This document shows, piece after piece, positions 53,995 through 62,984 of a stretch of DNA of 64,000 bases. Within the stretch, counting starts at the first letter, position 1. Every line of letters begins with the position of its first letter. A program made the position numbers and the translations under genes. The stretch spans positions 1 through 64,000 of the forward strand of contig NZ_JACVZV010000015.1 in the NCBI RefSeq assembly GCF_014654725.1. The letters run 5' to 3'. Source of the DNA: Vulcanococcus sp. Clear-D1. GTDB taxonomy: Bacteria > Cyanobacteriota > Cyanobacteriia > PCC-6307 > Cyanobiaceae. Under the pieces are notes generated by a model. That model did not search any database. It saw only the letters and a list, made by a program, of their open reading frames with translations, and was not told where the DNA came from.

Positions 53995-55350
53995 ATGGGA
54001 GGGGCTACGAGGGCCAGCGCCGCGAACTCCTCGCCTGCCCGGATCTTGTCTGAGGAGGAGCTGAGCAGCTCGGCCTTTGCCGCTCTCGGTCTGGGACGCC
54101 CGATCGTGCAGGCGGTGCTGGAGAAGGGTTACACCAACCCCTCGCCCATCCAGGCCCAATGCATCCCCGCGGTGTTGGAAGGCCGCGATGTGATGGCGGC
54201 CGCACAAACGGGAACGGGCAAGACCGCTGGCTTCACCCTGCCGATGCTCGAGCGGCTGCGGCATGGCCCCCACGCTCGCAACAACGTGGTGCGGGCCCTG
54301 GTGCTCACGCCTACCCGTGAGCTGGCCGCTCAGGTGGGCGAGAACGTGGCGGCCTATTCGCGCCACCTCGATCTGCGCTCGGATGTTGTGTTTGGCGGGG
54401 TGAAGGTCAACCCCCAGATGATGCGCCTCCGCGGTGGCGCCGATGTGCTCGTGGCCACACCAGGGCGGTTGATGGATCTGGCGCAGCAGAACGCCGTGAA
54501 ACTCAACCGGGTGGAGATCCTGGTGCTCGATGAAGCTGATCGGATGCTCGATATGGGCTTCATCCGCGACATCCAGAAAATCCTGGCCCTGCTCCCCGCC
54601 AAGCGCCAGAACCTGCTGTTTTCGGCCACCTTTGAGGCTTCGATCAAGAAGCTGGCCACTGGGTTGCTGCACAATCCGGTGCAACTGCAGGCCACCCCGG
54701 AGAACCGCACCGCCACCACGGTGGAGCACCTGCTGCATCCCTGCGACATGGCGCGCAAGCCGGATCTGCTCTGCCACCTGATCAAAAGCAACGACTGGCA
54801 GCAGGTGTTGGTCTTCTCCCGCACGAAGCACGGCGCCAATCGCATCGCCGATCGCCTCACTCAGGAGGGAATGGCGGCTGCAGCGATTCATGGCAACAAA
54901 AGTCAGGGTGCTCGCACCCGTGCGCTGGCCGGGTTCAAGAGCGGCGAGCTGCGGGTGCTGGTGGCGACGGACATCGCCGCCCGTGGCATCGACATCCATC
55001 AGCTGCCCCACGTGGTGAATCTGGATCTCCCCAACCAGGCGGAGGACTACGTGCACCGCATCGGGCGTACCGGCCGTGCCGGTTGCAATGGGCATGCCGT
55101 GTCGCTGGTGGCCGCCGAGGAGCATGAGTTGCTGCGGGCGATCGAGCGCCTGATCGGCAATCCACTGCCCAAGCAGGAGGTGCCGGGCTTTGAGCGCACC
55201 ATCCACTCGGCTCCGCCGCTGGATCTCAGTGGTGGCCGCGGTCGTGGTGGCGGTGGTGGTGGCCGTCGCGGCGGTGGGAACGGTGGCGGCGGTGCTGGTG
55301 GTGCAGCGGGGCGTGGGCGTGCTCCTGCGGCGCGCTCGCGGCAGCGTTGA
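53995..55350 (+). CDS. DEAD-box RNA helicase
   Basis: A 451-residue RhlE-like helicase. The Q motif is near 50, Walker A AQTGTGKT near 70, LVLDEADRM near 178, SAT near 210 and HRIGRTGRA near 354, all intact, so ATP-dependent RNA unwinding is expected. The C-terminal 40 residues are Gly/Arg-rich ([12 protein letters not shown]), an RNA-binding tail. A GGAG sequence precedes the ATG. In cyanobacteria such helicases are linked to cold or redox stress; whether this one is CrhR is not clear. Confidence 0.92.
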   Translation: MGGATRASAANSSPARILSEEELSSSAFAALGLGRPIVQAVLEKGYTNPSPIQAQCIPAVLEGRDVMAAAQTGTGKTAGFTLPMLERLRHGPHARNNVVRALVLTPTRELAAQVGENVAAYSRHLDLRSDVVFGGVKVNPQMMRLRGGADVLVATPGRLMDLAQQNAVKLNRVEILVLDEADRMLDMGFIRDIQKILALLPAKRQNLLFSATFEASIKKLATGLLHNPVQLQATPENRTATTVEHLLHPCDMARKPDLLCHLIKSNDWQQVLVFSRTKHGANRIADRLTQEGMAAAAIHGNKSQGARTRALAGFKSGELRVLVATDIAARGIDIHQLPHVVNLDLPNQAEDYVHRIGRTGRAGCNGHAVSLVAAEEHELLRAIERLIGNPLPKQEVPGFERTIHSAPPLDLSGGRGRGGGGGGRRGGGNGGGGAGGAAGRGRAPAARSRQR

Positions 55351-55368
55351 GGCTGAAGGCAGGGGGCA

Positions 55369-56151
55369 ATGGGCTTTGATCCACGGGATTGGCCGTCTGG
55401 CAGAAGCCCCTCCCGGCCGATCACCGGCAATCTCGATGCCCTGCTCCAGGAGAACGCAGCCCTCAAGCAGGAGGTGCTGCGTCTGCGCCGCTTGCTCGAT
55501 CGCTATGAGCGGCTGGAGCGTGAACCGCGTGCCACCACGGCAAAACCCCAGTGGCTGAGCCAATCTGAGGCTGCGCACTGGGCCCGCCAGCTGATGCAGC
55601 AACCGGGTTGGTCCCAGCTGCGGGCCGGGGATGAAGGCCATGGGCTGATGGGTTTGATTGCCCACCTCAACCGCTCCAGCTTTCTGCCACATCTGAGCCT
55701 TGAGCAGCGTCTCGATCGCTTGGCACCTGGTTTGGGGCGTGATCTGCAGCAGGCCCTGGATGGCCTCAGCAGCAAGCAGCAGCTGGCGCTGCGGGCGGCT
55801 TTTGCCGTTTATGGCGTGAGCGCTCGCGAGTGGTTGGCCGATGAATCCCGCCGCGTGGTGGCGGAGCTGCGTCAGCAGTGCCAGCGGCTGGAGCAGCGCC
55901 GCCGCTCACCCGGGGCCGGCGCTCACTCCCGCCAGGCACAAACCGCAAACGAGGCACCCCCTGGGCCGCCCCCCGGCAGCGATCCGCGCCGAGCTGCGGC
56001 CTACCAGCAATTGGGCTTGGCCTGGGGTGCCTCCCGCGACGCGATCAAAAAGGCCCATCGCCGCCTTGTGAAGCAACATCACCCCGACGTGGGTGGTGAG
56101 GCCGAGGCTTTCCGCCGCGTGAACGACGCCTATCAATTGCTGATGGCCTGA
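55369..56151 (+). CDS. J-domain protein with coiled-coil N-terminus
   Basis: A 260-residue protein. It has a short coiled coil at about 25-48 (LLQENAALKQEVLRLRRLLDR), a helical middle (about 60-165), a Pro/Gly/Ala-rich linker, and a C-terminal J domain with LGLAWGASRDAIKKAHRRLVKQHHPDVGGEAEAF carrying the intact HPD motif, so it could stimulate a Hsp70. The last 19 bases overlap the convergent fmt gene. Confidence 0.8.
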   Translation: MGFDPRDWPSGRSPSRPITGNLDALLQENAALKQEVLRLRRLLDRYERLEREPRATTAKPQWLSQSEAAHWARQLMQQPGWSQLRAGDEGHGLMGLIAHLNRSSFLPHLSLEQRLDRLAPGLGRDLQQALDGLSSKQQLALRAAFAVYGVSAREWLADESRRVVAELRQQCQRLEQRRRSPGAGAHSRQAQTANEAPPGPPPGSDPRRAAAYQQLGLAWGASRDAIKKAHRRLVKQHHPDVGGEAEAFRRVNDAYQLLMA

Positions 56152-57206
56152 GCTGGATCAGGCTGCGCATACCCCAGCAGATCCCCAGCCTTGGCCTGCA
56201 GTTGCTGCAACAGCTGGGTGCCGCTGGCGGCCGCCTTGCCCTCCAGCTGGGCTTCCCGCACCAGCAGCGGGCAGCCGCTGCTGGCCACCACCATCCCGAC
56301 GCCCGACATCACAGCCAACACCGTGCCTGGCTTCGCTGCATCGCTAGAAGGTTGGCCATCGTGCCGCTGACCCCAACGCTCGGCGAGCTCGGCAGCTTCC
56401 GGGCTCAGCTCAGCCGCCAGGCGCTTCACCAACGGTTCGGTGGCCAGCAGTTTCAGCCGTTTTCCTTGCCAGCTGCTGGTGGCCCCTGGATAGAGCCCCA
56501 TCACCTTGCGGTGAATGTGCAAGGCCGACTGGTCCCAATCGATCTGGGCATCCTCTTTGGTGAGCATGCGGGCGTAGGTCATGCCCTCTTCGCTTTGCGC
56601 CCTGACCCCCAGCCGCTGCAGCCGTTCGGCCTCAGCGCCCGGGCCGGCCGCCTCGATCAGCGGCAGCGCTTCCACCAGCAAGGTGCCAGTGAGAGCGGCG
56701 AGGCGTTCGGCTAGCTGGTAGGCGTTCTCCAGCAAGCCGATCTGGATGGAGCGCTCAAGCAACACCGGGCCGGTGTCGAGCCCTTCTTCCATCGCCATGA
56801 CGCCCACACCGGTTGTGCTGTCGCCTTCGATCAGGCTCCATTGGATGGGTCCGGCGCCACGCCAACGCGGCAGCAGTGATCCATGACCGTTCCAGCAGCC
56901 CAGGGGCGGCTGCTGCAGGATCTCCGGCGGCAGGATCTGGCCGAAGGCCACCACCACGTAGATGTCGGCCCCTAGATCGGCGAGCTGCTGTTGGCATTCG
57001 GGTTCGCGCCGGATCCGCTCAGGAGTGAACACGGGGATGCCCAGCTCGAGGGCGCGGGCCTTCACCGGAGAGGCCACCAGGGTTTTTCCACGGCCGCGGC
57101 GGCGATCGGGTTGGCTGACAACGCCCACGAGTTGATGGCCAGCCGCCACAAGGGCATCGAGGCTGGCCACGGCATAGGCCGGGGTGCCCCAGAACAGAAC
57201 CTTCAC
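56133..57206 (-). CDS. fmt: Methionyl-tRNA formyltransferase
   Basis: Formylates initiator Met-tRNA. At 357 residues it carries the family start KVLFWGTPAYAVASLDAL, the Asn-x-His active site in NGHGSLLPRWRGAGPIQ near 108, and GLDTGPVL near 150. The C-terminal domain binds tRNA. The GTG start at 57206 was chosen because it begins at the conserved KVLFWGTP; the open frame to 57296 is longer. PmbA ends seven bases before it. Confidence 0.93.
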   Translation of the reverse strand: MKVLFWGTPAYAVASLDALVAAGHQLVGVVSQPDRRRGRGKTLVASPVKARALELGIPVFTPERIRREPECQQQLADLGADIYVVVAFGQILPPEILQQPPLGCWNGHGSLLPRWRGAGPIQWSLIEGDSTTGVGVMAMEEGLDTGPVLLERSIQIGLLENAYQLAERLAALTGTLLVEALPLIEAAGPGAEAERLQRLGVRAQSEEGMTYARMLTKEDAQIDWDQSALHIHRKVMGLYPGATSSWQGKRLKLLATEPLVKRLAAELSPEAAELAERWGQRHDGQPSSDAAKPGTVLAVMSGVGMVVASSGCPLLVREAQLEGKAAASGTQLLQQLQAKAGDLLGYAQPDPAQAISN

Positions 57207-57213
57207 GCCGACA

Positions 57214-58605
57214 TCAGGCCTCGCCGGTGATCGAGAGACCCTCCACCCACACCATCGGGCAGAGGCCGTCGGGAGTGATCTTGGCTTCTCCCTCAAAGCC
57301 CACGATCGCCTTCAGCACCTGGCGGATATCGCCGGCCACGGTGGCCGCTTCGATCGAGCGGGGTTCGCCGTTCTGGATCAACCAGCCATCAAATGGAAGG
57401 GAGAAGGAGCCTTGGCTCGCCTTCACACCGGCATGCAGTGCGGAGAGGGAATCGATCCAAACGATTGCCTCCCCAGCCTTGAAGCGATCCAGCCCGGCCT
57501 GTCCTCCGTCGCTGCCGGGAGTGGTGCCAATCTCGAACCAGTCAGGTCCCACCGACACCTTGGCGCCCATGCCGGCGTGGCCCGTGGGGCTCACGCCAAA
57601 GGCCCGGGCGGTGGCTTCGGAGTGGAGGAAGTTCCGCAGCACGCCGCCTTCCAGTAGCGCCAAGCGCTTGGTGGGGGTGCCTTCGCCGTCGAACGCCGAG
57701 GCGCCGATGTTGCCGGGATGCAGGCCGTTGTCGTGGATGTCGAGAAAGGGAACCGCCAGGGTTTCGCCGATGGAGTCGCGGTTGCTGAGGCTTACTCCAT
57801 CCAGCACGGCGCGGGCATTGAACAGACCGCTGAAGGCGCCGATCAGATCGAGGAAGGCCTCGGGGCTGAACACACAGGTGTAGCGCCCGGTTTCAATCGG
57901 GGCGTAGTTGAGGTGGCTGATCGTTCGCTCGGCTGCCTCGTGAATGCAACCGGCCACGTCGAGATCACTGGCGCCATAGGCCAGGCGCACGGCTCCGGCG
58001 CTGCGTGGTTTGCGGCCGGCTTCTTCAGCGCGGGCGTAGAGGTAGAGGCTGGCGGTGCTGAGCTGCTGCTGGCGGCAGGCACCGTCGCTGTTGAGATAGA
58101 TCCGCTCGCTGCTGCGCTCGGCTAGGCCGTTGTAGGGAACGGTGGCGATGGCGTCGTGGCGGGCCAACAGCTCTTGCTCGGCCCCCTTAAGCGTGTCGAG
58201 CAGCCGCAGGATCCCCTGGGGCTGATGGATCGGTTGATCGAGCGTGGCCAGCGGCGCGGTTGCCAGGGGCGAGAAGGCTGGGATGTCGTCGGGGTTGCCG
58301 AAGGCACTCGCCTCTTTGGCACCGGTCAGGGCGCGCTCCAGGCCTGTTTCACTGAGGTCGGAGGTGCTGGTGACCCCAACGAGGCCGGCGTCGTTCCACA
58401 CCCGCACGGTGATCGAGCTGCGTTGGGCACCCTTCATCTGTTTGGGTTCGCCGCGATCCACCTGAACGGAGATGTCGGTGGAGCAGGCGGCGCCGAGATC
58501 CCAGCGGCGGATGCCGTTGCTGGCGGCAATGCTGGCCAGGCTGTTGCGCAGCTGTTCGGCGTTGAGGCCGTTGCCGCTGGTGGCTTGATGGCTGCTCATG
58601 TTCAA
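57214..58605 (-). CDS. pmbA: TldE/PmbA-type metallopeptidase subunit
   Basis: A 463-residue homologue of PmbA (TldE), partner of TldD in a heterodimeric metalloprotease that matures small peptides and degrades unfolded helices. The sequence lacks the HExxxH zinc site, as usual for this subunit; [19 protein letters not shown] and [18 protein letters not shown] are family segments. Its start overlaps the tldD stop by four bases. Confidence 0.9.
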   Translation of the reverse strand: MNMSSHQATSGNGLNAEQLRNSLASIAASNGIRRWDLGAACSTDISVQVDRGEPKQMKGAQRSSITVRVWNDAGLVGVTSTSDLSETGLERALTGAKEASAFGNPDDIPAFSPLATAPLATLDQPIHQPQGILRLLDTLKGAEQELLARHDAIATVPYNGLAERSSERIYLNSDGACRQQQLSTASLYLYARAEEAGRKPRSAGAVRLAYGASDLDVAGCIHEAAERTISHLNYAPIETGRYTCVFSPEAFLDLIGAFSGLFNARAVLDGVSLSNRDSIGETLAVPFLDIHDNGLHPGNIGASAFDGEGTPTKRLALLEGGVLRNFLHSEATARAFGVSPTGHAGMGAKVSVGPDWFEIGTTPGSDGGQAGLDRFKAGEAIVWIDSLSALHAGVKASQGSFSLPFDGWLIQNGEPRSIEAATVAGDIRQVLKAIVGFEGEAKITPDGLCPMVWVEGLSITGEA

Positions 58606-60029
58606 CGGCCTCCCACGGTGATCGAATCAACCTTGATGTGGGGTTGGCCCACGGTCACGAAAATGCTGCCGCTCACGGAGCCGCAGAAGCCGGCGGCGAG
58701 TTCGAGGTCGTTCGCGCACATGGAGATGCGCGGCATCACCTCCTTGGCTTCGCCGATCAAGGTGGCGCCCTTCACCGGCTTGGTGAGTTGGCCGTTCTCG
58801 ATCAGGTACCCCTCCTCCACCGCGAAGTTGAACTGGCCGGTGGGGCCCACGCTGCCGCCGCCCATGGATTTGCAGTAGAGGCCCTTGTCCACCGAGGCGA
58901 TCAGCTGCTCGGGCGTGTGCGGCCCTGCATCGATGTAGGTGTTGCGCATGCGGCTGGCGGCCGCAAACGTGTGGCTCTGGCGGCGGCCGCTGCCGGTGCG
59001 GGCATGGCCGGTGCGCAGTTCACCGGCGCGGTCGCTGATGAAGCGCTGCAGCACGCCGTTCTGGATCAGCACCGTGCGTTGGGCTTCCATGCCCTCGTCG
59101 TCCATCGACAGGGAGCCAAAGGCGCCACCGGTGAGGCCTTCATCGATGGCGGTCACGGCCTCATGGGCGATGGACTCACCCACCCGTTCTGCGAAGGGGG
59201 TGGTGCCCCGTTCCACCTGGGTGGTTTCCAGCAGGTGGCCGCAGGCCTCGTGGAAGATCACGCCACCAAAGCGGTTGGCGAGCACCGCCGGCATCTGGCC
59301 GGCTTCCACGTAGTCGGCATAGAGCATCGTGCCGGCACTGCCGCACACCTCGGCGGCAGACGCCGTGGCATCCCAGCGGCGCAGATCATCAGGCTGATCG
59401 GAGGTGCCGTAGCGGCGGCCGACGCCGGCGCGGTGTTCACCGTCGGCCGCCAGCACGTTCAGCCCCACCGATTGGTGCAGGCGAATGTCGCGGCCGAAGG
59501 TGCCATCGCTGGCCGCGATCAGCACTTCCTGCCAGTCGCGGGCGTAGCTGCCTCGGCGGGCCTGCAGGTGGCTGCCCTGGCGCTGCAGCTGATCGGTGCC
59601 CTCCAGCAGGCGGGCGGTGGCCTCCTGGATCTGGGGGCAGCGCTGCAGCCAGTCACCCTTGCTGGCGGCGAAATCCCGCAGCGCCGGCAGACCGTCAAAG
59701 CCGCTGCGGCCGTTGGCACTGGTGGCCAAGCCGAGCATGCCCAGGGCTTGCTCGAGGGCGCGGCGCAGACCAGCTGGGCTCAGGTCGTTGGTGCTCACGA
59801 AGCCATCGCGCTTGCCCAGGAACACCCGGATCCCGGCTCCCATGCCGAAGGCGGGGGTCACGCTGGTGATCGTGTCTTGCTCCGCCAGAACGCCGAGGTG
59901 ATCGGTGCGCTCGAGGAATACTTCCACCAGATCCGCACCGGCGGCACGGCCGCTGGCCAGCAGATTTTCCAGGGCTGGGCTCCAGTGGCTATCGAGGACG
60001 CCAGTGGTTGGCGGTGCTGCAGCGATCAC
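58602..60029 (-). CDS. tldD: TldD-type metallopeptidase subunit
   Basis: The zinc-bearing partner of PmbA, 475 residues, with HEACGH near 257 (HExxxH zinc motif) and [23 protein letters not shown] following. Overlap with pmbA by four bases, and the close fmt gene, indicate an operon tldD-pmbA-fmt. TldD/E pairs are known to help mature microcin B17 and other ribosomal peptides; a substrate here is unknown. Confidence 0.93.
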   Translation of the reverse strand: MIAAAPPTTGVLDSHWSPALENLLASGRAAGADLVEVFLERTDHLGVLAEQDTITSVTPAFGMGAGIRVFLGKRDGFVSTNDLSPAGLRRALEQALGMLGLATSANGRSGFDGLPALRDFAASKGDWLQRCPQIQEATARLLEGTDQLQRQGSHLQARRGSYARDWQEVLIAASDGTFGRDIRLHQSVGLNVLAADGEHRAGVGRRYGTSDQPDDLRRWDATASAAEVCGSAGTMLYADYVEAGQMPAVLANRFGGVIFHEACGHLLETTQVERGTTPFAERVGESIAHEAVTAIDEGLTGGAFGSLSMDDEGMEAQRTVLIQNGVLQRFISDRAGELRTGHARTGSGRRQSHTFAAASRMRNTYIDAGPHTPEQLIASVDKGLYCKSMGGGSVGPTGQFNFAVEEGYLIENGQLTKPVKGATLIGEAKEVMPRISMCANDLELAAGFCGSVSGSIFVTVGQPHIKVDSITVGGR

Positions 60030-60087
60030 GCGGTTGCGGGTGGTGAGGGTGGAGCCCTACCGGGCTTGAAGCTGTTGATTTCCTAGC

Positions 60088-60119
60088 AAAAAGGCCCCAG
60101 CCACAGGGGCTGGGGCCTT
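60088..60119 (-). terminator. Rho-independent terminator after acsF
   Basis: On the minus strand: AAGGCCCCAGCC pairs with GGCTGGGGCCTT (12 base pairs, five-base loop), followed by a T run (plus-strand A run 60088-60092). It lies 25 bases beyond the acsF stop. Confidence 0.88.
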
Positions 60120-60143
60120 CAGCGCAGAGGCAGGTTCGAGAGA

Positions 60144-61238
60144 TCAGCGCACGGCCGGCTGGAACTGCTCGCTGCGGATCGGGCTCATCAGGAAGAGCTT
60201 GGCCATCTCAGCGGCGTTGGCCACCCAGTAAGGCAGCTTGCGCAGCAGCTTCACCGGCGCAATGGCGTTGCTCGCGTCGGCGGCAGCCAGCTCGTTGTTG
60301 TTGCGCACCAGCTGCTCGAGACCCTCGTAAAACTTCGGATGGTCCACGTTGAGCACCACCGGGAAGACCCGAGCGGAGGTCTCGTTGGTTTTGGCGATCA
60401 CGTACTTGTCGTACTCGCGGGCATCGAGGCCAAGGGCTTCGTAGAACTCCTTGCGGGCCACGTCGCGCACGTACATGGTGGCAAACACGGCAAGTAGGAA
60501 GAAGCGGCACCAGAGGCGGGCGCGCAGGCCGGTCACGCTCTTGGGCTGCGCTTTCATCAGCGCATCAAAGAAGTCGCCGTGGCGGTTCTCGTCCTGGCAC
60601 CAGTTCTCGAAGAAATTGAAGATCGGGAAGATCTTGCTGTCAGGGTTCTTCTCGAGGTGGCGGAAGATGGCGATGTAGCGCCAGTAGCCGATCTTCTCGC
60701 TCAGGTAGGTGGCGTAGAAGATGTATTCGGGCTTGAAGTAGGTGTAGGCCTTGCTGGCGGTGAGGAAGCCGAGGTCGAGCTGCAGCCCGAAGTCGCTCAT
60801 CGCCTTGTTGAGGAAGCCGGCATGGCGGGCCTCATCGCGGGCCATGTGGGCGAAACACTCGGCCAGCAGCGGGTTCTTCTCTTTAATGCGGCGGCTGAGC
60901 TCCTTGTAGAGCAAGAAGCCAGAGAACTCGGAGGTGCAGCTCTGCTCGAGGAACTCAACAAACACCCGGCGGGTGTCGGGATCGAGCTTGTCGGCTGCGC
61001 CTTCGAATTCTTCGTTGCGAACGAAATGGTGGCGGTTGTAGTCCTTGCGGAATTCTTCGCAGATGGCCTCGAGCTCAGCCTCGTTGGGGCTGAGGTCCAT
61101 GGCCGCCATGGCCTCGAAATCCGTGGTGTAGAAGCGCGGGGTGAGGATCGTGTCCTTCACCGGGTCTTTGATGGCCGGCGCGTCGGGTGTGCCGATGGCT
61201 GTTGCGGTATCGGGCGTAGCAACGGCTGGAGGCACCAT
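60144..61238 (-). CDS. acsF: Mg-protoporphyrin IX monomethyl ester oxidative cyclase
   Basis: The oxygen-dependent diiron enzyme that forms the fifth ring of chlorophyll, 364 residues. The metal motifs [15 protein letters not shown] near 148 and [15 protein letters not shown] near 230 are both intact (E-x-x-H type). The first 50 residues are a low-complexity Ala/Pro/Thr extension. It has a terminator of its own behind it. Cyanobacterial AcsF needs the small partner Ycf54, which is not in this window. Confidence 0.95.
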   Translation of the reverse strand: MVPPAVATPDTATAIGTPDAPAIKDPVKDTILTPRFYTTDFEAMAAMDLSPNEAELEAICEEFRKDYNRHHFVRNEEFEGAADKLDPDTRRVFVEFLEQSCTSEFSGFLLYKELSRRIKEKNPLLAECFAHMARDEARHAGFLNKAMSDFGLQLDLGFLTASKAYTYFKPEYIFYATYLSEKIGYWRYIAIFRHLEKNPDSKIFPIFNFFENWCQDENRHGDFFDALMKAQPKSVTGLRARLWCRFFLLAVFATMYVRDVARKEFYEALGLDAREYDKYVIAKTNETSARVFPVVLNVDHPKFYEGLEQLVRNNNELAAADASNAIAPVKLLRKLPYWVANAAEMAKLFLMSPIRSEQFQPAVR

Positions 61239-61335
61239 CGGGATGGGTCTACGGACGGAAACTCCATCGTAGGGGGACCCGCGGTGGTGCTGAGGCTCAG
61301 CTTCACCAGCTGGAACTGAGCTTCTGGCGAGGGGC

Positions 61336-61767
61336 TTAGTTGGCCCCCAGCCACTTCTGGCCGTTCAGGCGTTGCACCAGACGCGACACCAGCAGCGCCA
61401 GGGTCATCTTCTTCTCGTCGATCAGGAACGACTCCAGGAGGCTGGGCTCGGCGCCGGCTTCGGCCACGGCAATGGTTTTGGCGGAGCTGATCGCATCACT
61501 GGTGAAGCACAGCCAGAAGCGGCGGGCCTGGGGGAGTTCGCCCACCACCATCCAGCAGGGGCTGCCCACCACGGGCATCGGTCCCTGCTCAAAGCGCAGC
61601 TCACAGGCAGGGCCGCCGTAGGCCTCGATCTCCTTGGCGATGGCCGGGATCAGCAGGTTGGGGACGAAGTCGGCAAAAGGCTTCTCCTCCGGTGCCGGGG
61701 GTTTGGCCGGCTTGGCGGGGGCCGCTTCAGCGGGCTTGGCCTGGGCTGGCTGGGCGGAATCGGTCAC
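61336..61767 (-). CDS. DUF2996 family protein
   Basis: A 143-residue protein with an Ala/Pro/Lys-rich leader (about 1-27) and a domain starting [25 protein letters not shown], then [17 protein letters not shown]. The second half is a cyanobacterial DUF2996 domain of unknown role; chloroplast relatives exist in plants. It lies 97 bases upstream of acsF on the same strand and so could share its transcript. Confidence 0.8.
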   Translation of the reverse strand: MTDSAQPAQAKPAEAAPAKPAKPPAPEEKPFADFVPNLLIPAIAKEIEAYGGPACELRFEQGPMPVVGSPCWMVVGELPQARRFWLCFTSDAISSAKTIAVAEAGAEPSLLESFLIDEKKMTLALLVSRLVQRLNGQKWLGAN

Positions 61768-61807
61768 CGTCGCAGGCCTCGGGGAAGACGCAGGCGAACT
61801 TTAGAGA

Positions 61808-62338
61808 TCACCAGTCCTCGCTGAGCGCGGTATTCCAGTCGCTGTTGTCGTCTGTGGCGGCTGGGGCTTGGGCCGGTGCTGGGCTCTTGACGGCTTGGGT
61901 GCTGCCGGCCGCTGATGATCCCTTGCGGATCACCCGGAATGGAACCGACACCGTTGGTGCTGGTTCGCCGGCACTGCGAGCGGGGCCAGCCCAGGCAAAC
62001 GGGCGCTGAGCGGAATCGCTGGTGGACCCATTGGAACGGACTGGCTCGCTGCGCGATTCCTGCCAGTCGTCGCGTTCGTCATCACTTCGCCGGCGCACCT
62101 GGCGGCGCGGTGCCACAGCTGCGACCTGACCTTGCAGGGCCAGGGCTGTGCCGCCAGCGCTCATCGCTGCCCCCAGGCCTGCGGCGGCGGCCAGCCAGCC
62201 GCCGAGGGGCCAGGCCGGTGAGCTCCAGGTGAGGAGCCGCACGCTCACGCCGGGTCTCGGGTTGATGGCCGACACCAGCAGCACCGCCAGCAGGGGGGAG
62301 AGCAGCGGAACCAGCAGGAGGCGTTGCAGCACAGGCAC
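61808..62338 (-). CDS. Conserved membrane protein, 176 aa
   Basis: A protein with two N-terminal membrane helices (about 5-23 and 40-58), then an Arg/Ser/Asp-rich disordered region and a short end DDNSDWNTALSEDW. The short conserved C-terminal acidic segment may bind a partner. No family named. It follows ubiX by 12 bases and precedes DUF2996 by 40 bases. Confidence 0.65.
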   Translation of the reverse strand: MPVLQRLLLVPLLSPLLAVLLVSAINPRPGVSVRLLTWSSPAWPLGGWLAAAAGLGAAMSAGGTALALQGQVAAVAPRRQVRRRSDDERDDWQESRSEPVRSNGSTSDSAQRPFAWAGPARSAGEPAPTVSVPFRVIRKGSSAAGSTQAVKSPAPAQAPAATDDNSDWNTALSEDW

Positions 62339-62350
62339 AGGGGGCAGGGC

Positions 62351-62980
62351 TCAGGACTGGATCGGGCCGCTCCAGCGCTGCAGGTTGCCCAGGTCATAGC
62401 CGAGGCAATCGAACACCCGGATCACGAGAAAGTCCACCATCTCTTCAATGCTGGTGGGTTGGTGGTACCAGGCCGGCACGGGTGGCGCGATGCGGGCACC
62501 GGCTTCGGCCAGGGCCGTGAGGTTGCGGAGGTGCACCAGGTTCCAGGGGGTTTCCCGCGGGCAGATCACCAGCGGCCGCCCTTCCTTGAGGTGCACATCG
62601 GCGCAGCGTTCGAGCAGATCGGTGGCCACACCGGAGGCGATGCGGCCTACGGCGCCCATTGAGCAGGGCAGGATCACCATCCCCCGGGTGCGATAGCTGC
62701 CGCTGGCGATGCCGGTGGCTTGATCGTTCCAGCGGTGGCAGCGCAGGGAGCCGCTCTCGCAGCCGGTGCGCTCGCGCCAGAAACGCTCTTGGGCGTCGGG
62801 TTCGCTCGGGACCCGGACACCCAGCTCCGCTTGCCAGACGCCGATGGCACCGCGGCTCACCACGAGTTCCACGCGCTCTTTGGCCTGCAGTAGCAGCTGC
62901 AGAGCACGCTGGGCCAAGGGCTGGGCGCTCGCCCCTGAGACGGCCAACACAATCGGATCGTGCCCCTGAGGGTGGCTCAA
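62351..62980 (-). CDS. ubiX: Flavin prenyltransferase UbiX
   Basis: Makes prenylated FMN for UbiD-type decarboxylases, 209 residues. IVLAVSGASAQP near residue 10 binds flavin, and ILPCSMGAVGRIASGVATDLLERCADV and RPLVICPRETPW are strongly diagnostic. The start is a TTG at 62980, four bases after the RNB gene stop, which is unusual but is the only in-frame start that suits the family length. The flanking genes are on the same strand. Confidence 0.9.
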   Translation of the reverse strand: MSHPQGHDPIVLAVSGASAQPLAQRALQLLLQAKERVELVVSRGAIGVWQAELGVRVPSEPDAQERFWRERTGCESGSLRCHRWNDQATGIASGSYRTRGMVILPCSMGAVGRIASGVATDLLERCADVHLKEGRPLVICPRETPWNLVHLRNLTALAEAGARIAPPVPAWYHQPTSIEEMVDFLVIRVFDCLGYDLGNLQRWSGPIQS

Positions 62981-62984
62981 GCGT

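Noticed and set aside
53821-55692. 623-codon open frame antisense to the DEAD-box helicase
   Set aside because: The helicase motifs are all on the plus strand.
58638-60086. 482-codon open frame antisense to tldD
   Set aside because: tldD carries HEACGH and family length; the antisense frame is compositional shadow.
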